Source: an uncultured Flavobacterium sp. (GTDB taxonomy: Bacteria > Bacteroidota > Bacteroidia > Flavobacteriales > Flavobacteriaceae). From it: a stretch of 8,314 nucleotides of DNA. A program made the position numbers and the translations under genes. The notes under the pieces were generated by a model. That model saw only the letters and a program-made list of their open reading frames with translations, ran no database searches and was not told the DNA's origin. Position 1 is the stretch's first letter. Every line of letters begins with the position of its first letter. Below, in pieces: positions 7,197 to 8,314 of this stretch. The stretch covers positions 1 to 8,314 of the forward strand of contig CAMFLD010000101.1 of NCBI GenBank assembly GCA_945957245.1, in the 5' to 3' direction.

Positions 7197-8314
7197 TATA
7201 CATTAAAACTAAGAAAATACAAATTATTCTTTTTTTTCCTTTTTTTTCATCAAACTAATTCAATAGCTCAGGATTGGACGCAGATTGCCTCAATGGGTAC
7301 AAATGGTAGTGAGCGATTTGGAGCAGTATCATTTGCAATTGATGGAAAAGGATATGTTACGACTGGTCAGACTAGCACCGAAACGCAAAAAACAACTTGG
7401 GAATATGACCCTATTAGTGACACTTGGACTCAAAAAGCTGATTTTACAGGAAGTTGGAACCCAAGAAAAAATGCATCAGGATTTGTAATTGGAAATAAAG
7501 GATATGTCCTTGGCGGACGTGATGATGTTAATCATTTACATCAAGACCTTTGGGAGTTTGACCCTGTAACTAATATTTGGACAAGAAAGGCTGATTATCC
7601 TGGTGGTAATAGAGAAAAAATGATAGCTTTCTGCATTGACAATTATGGATATGCTGGGTTAGGACTTAATGGAAACCGACAATTAGATTTTTACCGATAT
7701 AACCCTGCAAATGATTCATGGACACAATTAACTAACATTGAACAAACTGCGTTTGTAACTGATACAAATGCCTTTGTTTTAAATGGTAAAGCTTATTATG
7801 CAACGGGATTAGATGTTAACAACTTCACAACGGATAAGGTTTACATGTTTGACCCAGCAACAGGCAATTGGACACAAAAAAACAACTTTCCTAATGGCCC
7901 AAGGGCATTTGATACCACCTTTATATTGGGAGACAAAGCTTATTTGGGTTTAGGTTATATTAGTTCAACTAATATAAACATAGCTTTTCCTAATGATATA
8001 TGGCAGTATGATGAAATAAATGATACTTGGATACAATGTAATAGTTTTAATCCCGGATCAAGATTACTCCCTTCTACATTTACTTTAGGTGATAAAGCCT
8101 ATATTGGCAATGGAAAACATCCTTCAGGCTACTCATTTTCAACTTTTTATTCTGGCCAGCCGACCCTTTCTACTAAGGAATTTTCGGTTGATTCTTTTAA
8201 AATAGCTTCGGTAAATAACAAAATAATAATTTCGTCTGACCTCTTAAAAGATTATGCTATTGATATCTTTGACATGAATGGAAAAAAGGTTTTATCTAAG
8301 GAGTTTAAGAACTG
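7194..8314 (+). CDS. Secreted Kelch-repeat beta-propeller protein with probable T9SS sorting domain (3' truncated by window)
   Basis: Frame open from the ATG at 7194 to the window end, 373 complete codons. It starts with a Sec signal peptide (MYTLKLRKYKLFFFFLFFHQ, then TNSIA, cleavage likely before QDW at residue 26). Six Kelch-like blades are readable, beginning near residues 41, 91, 140, 185, 236 and 289. Each has a glycine-containing strand (GKGYVTTG, NKGYVLGG, GKAYYATG, DKAYLGLG, DKAYIGNG), and the first five have a partner such as WEYDPISDTWTQK, WEFDPVTNIWTRK or YMFDPATGNWTQK. From about 329 the sequence changes to an Ig-like strand pattern ending in YAIDIFDMNGKKVLSKEF, typical of a T9SS type A C-terminal sorting domain, cut by the window edge. 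I infer export by Sec and T9SS to the surface or medium. The propeller probably binds protein or glycan; no catalytic residues are assigned. It lies 31 bases after the lipoprotein gene, so it may share its transcript, but its composition (21 of 60 G+C at 7561-7620) differs and it may be unrelated to the cassette. Confidence 0.9.
   Translation, partial: MYTLKLRKYKLFFFFLFFHQTNSIAQDWTQIASMGTNGSERFGAVSFAIDGKGYVTTGQTSTETQKTTWEYDPISDTWTQKADFTGSWNPRKNASGFVIGNKGYVLGGRDDVNHLHQDLWEFDPVTNIWTRKADYPGGNREKMIAFCIDNYGYAGLGLNGNRQLDFYRYNPANDSWTQLTNIEQTAFVTDTNAFVLNGKAYYATGLDVNNFTTDKVYMFDPATGNWTQKNNFPNGPRAFDTTFILGDKAYLGLGYISSTNINIAFPNDIWQYDEINDTWIQCNSFNPGSRLLPSTFTLGDKAYIGNGKHPSGYSFSTFYSGQPTLSTKEFSVDSFKIASVNNKIIISSDLLKDYAIDIFDMNGKKVLSKEFKN
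7230..7247 (+). repeat. Paired T8 tracts in the Kelch protein signal-peptide codons
   Basis: Two T8 runs (7230-7237 and 7240-7247) separated by CC encode most of the hydrophobic core of the signal peptide (FFFFLFF). Gain or loss of one T in either run would frameshift the protein near residue 13-18. This makes it a candidate slippage or phase-variation site, though Phe-rich cores in AT-rich genomes also produce such runs without function. Confidence 0.6.

Noticed and set aside
7285..7488. 67-codon forward open frame within the Kelch gene
   Set aside because: It is out of frame with the Kelch reading frame from 7194, which encodes a signal peptide and clear blades; the short frame has no family features.
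1..8314. CRISPR array, tRNA or rRNA genes, insertion sequence ends, transposase or integrase
   Set aside because: No regularly spaced direct repeats, no tRNA- or rRNA-like segments and no mobility-gene motifs were seen; nearly the whole window is protein-coding.

Overview
The window looks like the chromosome of a member of the Bacteroidota, most likely Flavobacterium or a close relative. The DNA is AT-rich, the starts have A-rich leaders instead of Shine-Dalgarno sequences, and the proteins carry Flavobacteriia hallmarks: a DUF6443-type entry into RHS/YD repeats, an RHS core ending in the flavobacterial form of the motif (GRFMSIDPL, then ENKMGMGRELEGLEL), Bacteroidota-type surface Ig-like repeats, and what looks like a type IX secretion (T9SS) type A sorting domain. 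The organism call rests on family resemblance, not on a marker gene.

Layout, all on the + strand. (1) 1-650: the 3' end of a gene for a YD-repeat protein that stops without an RHS core or variable tip. (2) 727-6498: a 1923-residue secreted RHS protein. It has a Sec signal peptide, about 800 residues of adhesin-like beta-sandwich, Fn3-like and Ig-like modules, then DUF6443, a YD-repeat shell, an RHS core and a 167-residue C-terminal region I do not recognise. (3) 6509-7162, only 10 bases downstream: a 217-residue lipoprotein that could be the cognate immunity protein. (4) 7194 to the right edge: a Kelch-repeat beta-propeller protein with a likely T9SS sorting domain, cut by the window end. All gaps between genes are short (76, 10 and 31 bases), with no obvious terminator, so the first three genes at least look co-transcribed.

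The likely biological unit is a polymorphic-toxin-like cassette: shell protein, RHS protein with variable tip, small lipoprotein. Base composition is mosaic. By hand count of sampled 60-base lines, the adhesin-like part is about 42% GC, the RHS shell about 27%, the variable tip about 38%, and one lipoprotein line 20%. This fits module shuffling. The most interesting points are the long adhesin-like front end on an RHS shell, the unrecognised beta-rich basic tip paired with a lipoprotein, and the possibility that the two YD proteins form one two-part shell as TcB and TcC do. None of these roles is proven by the sequence alone.
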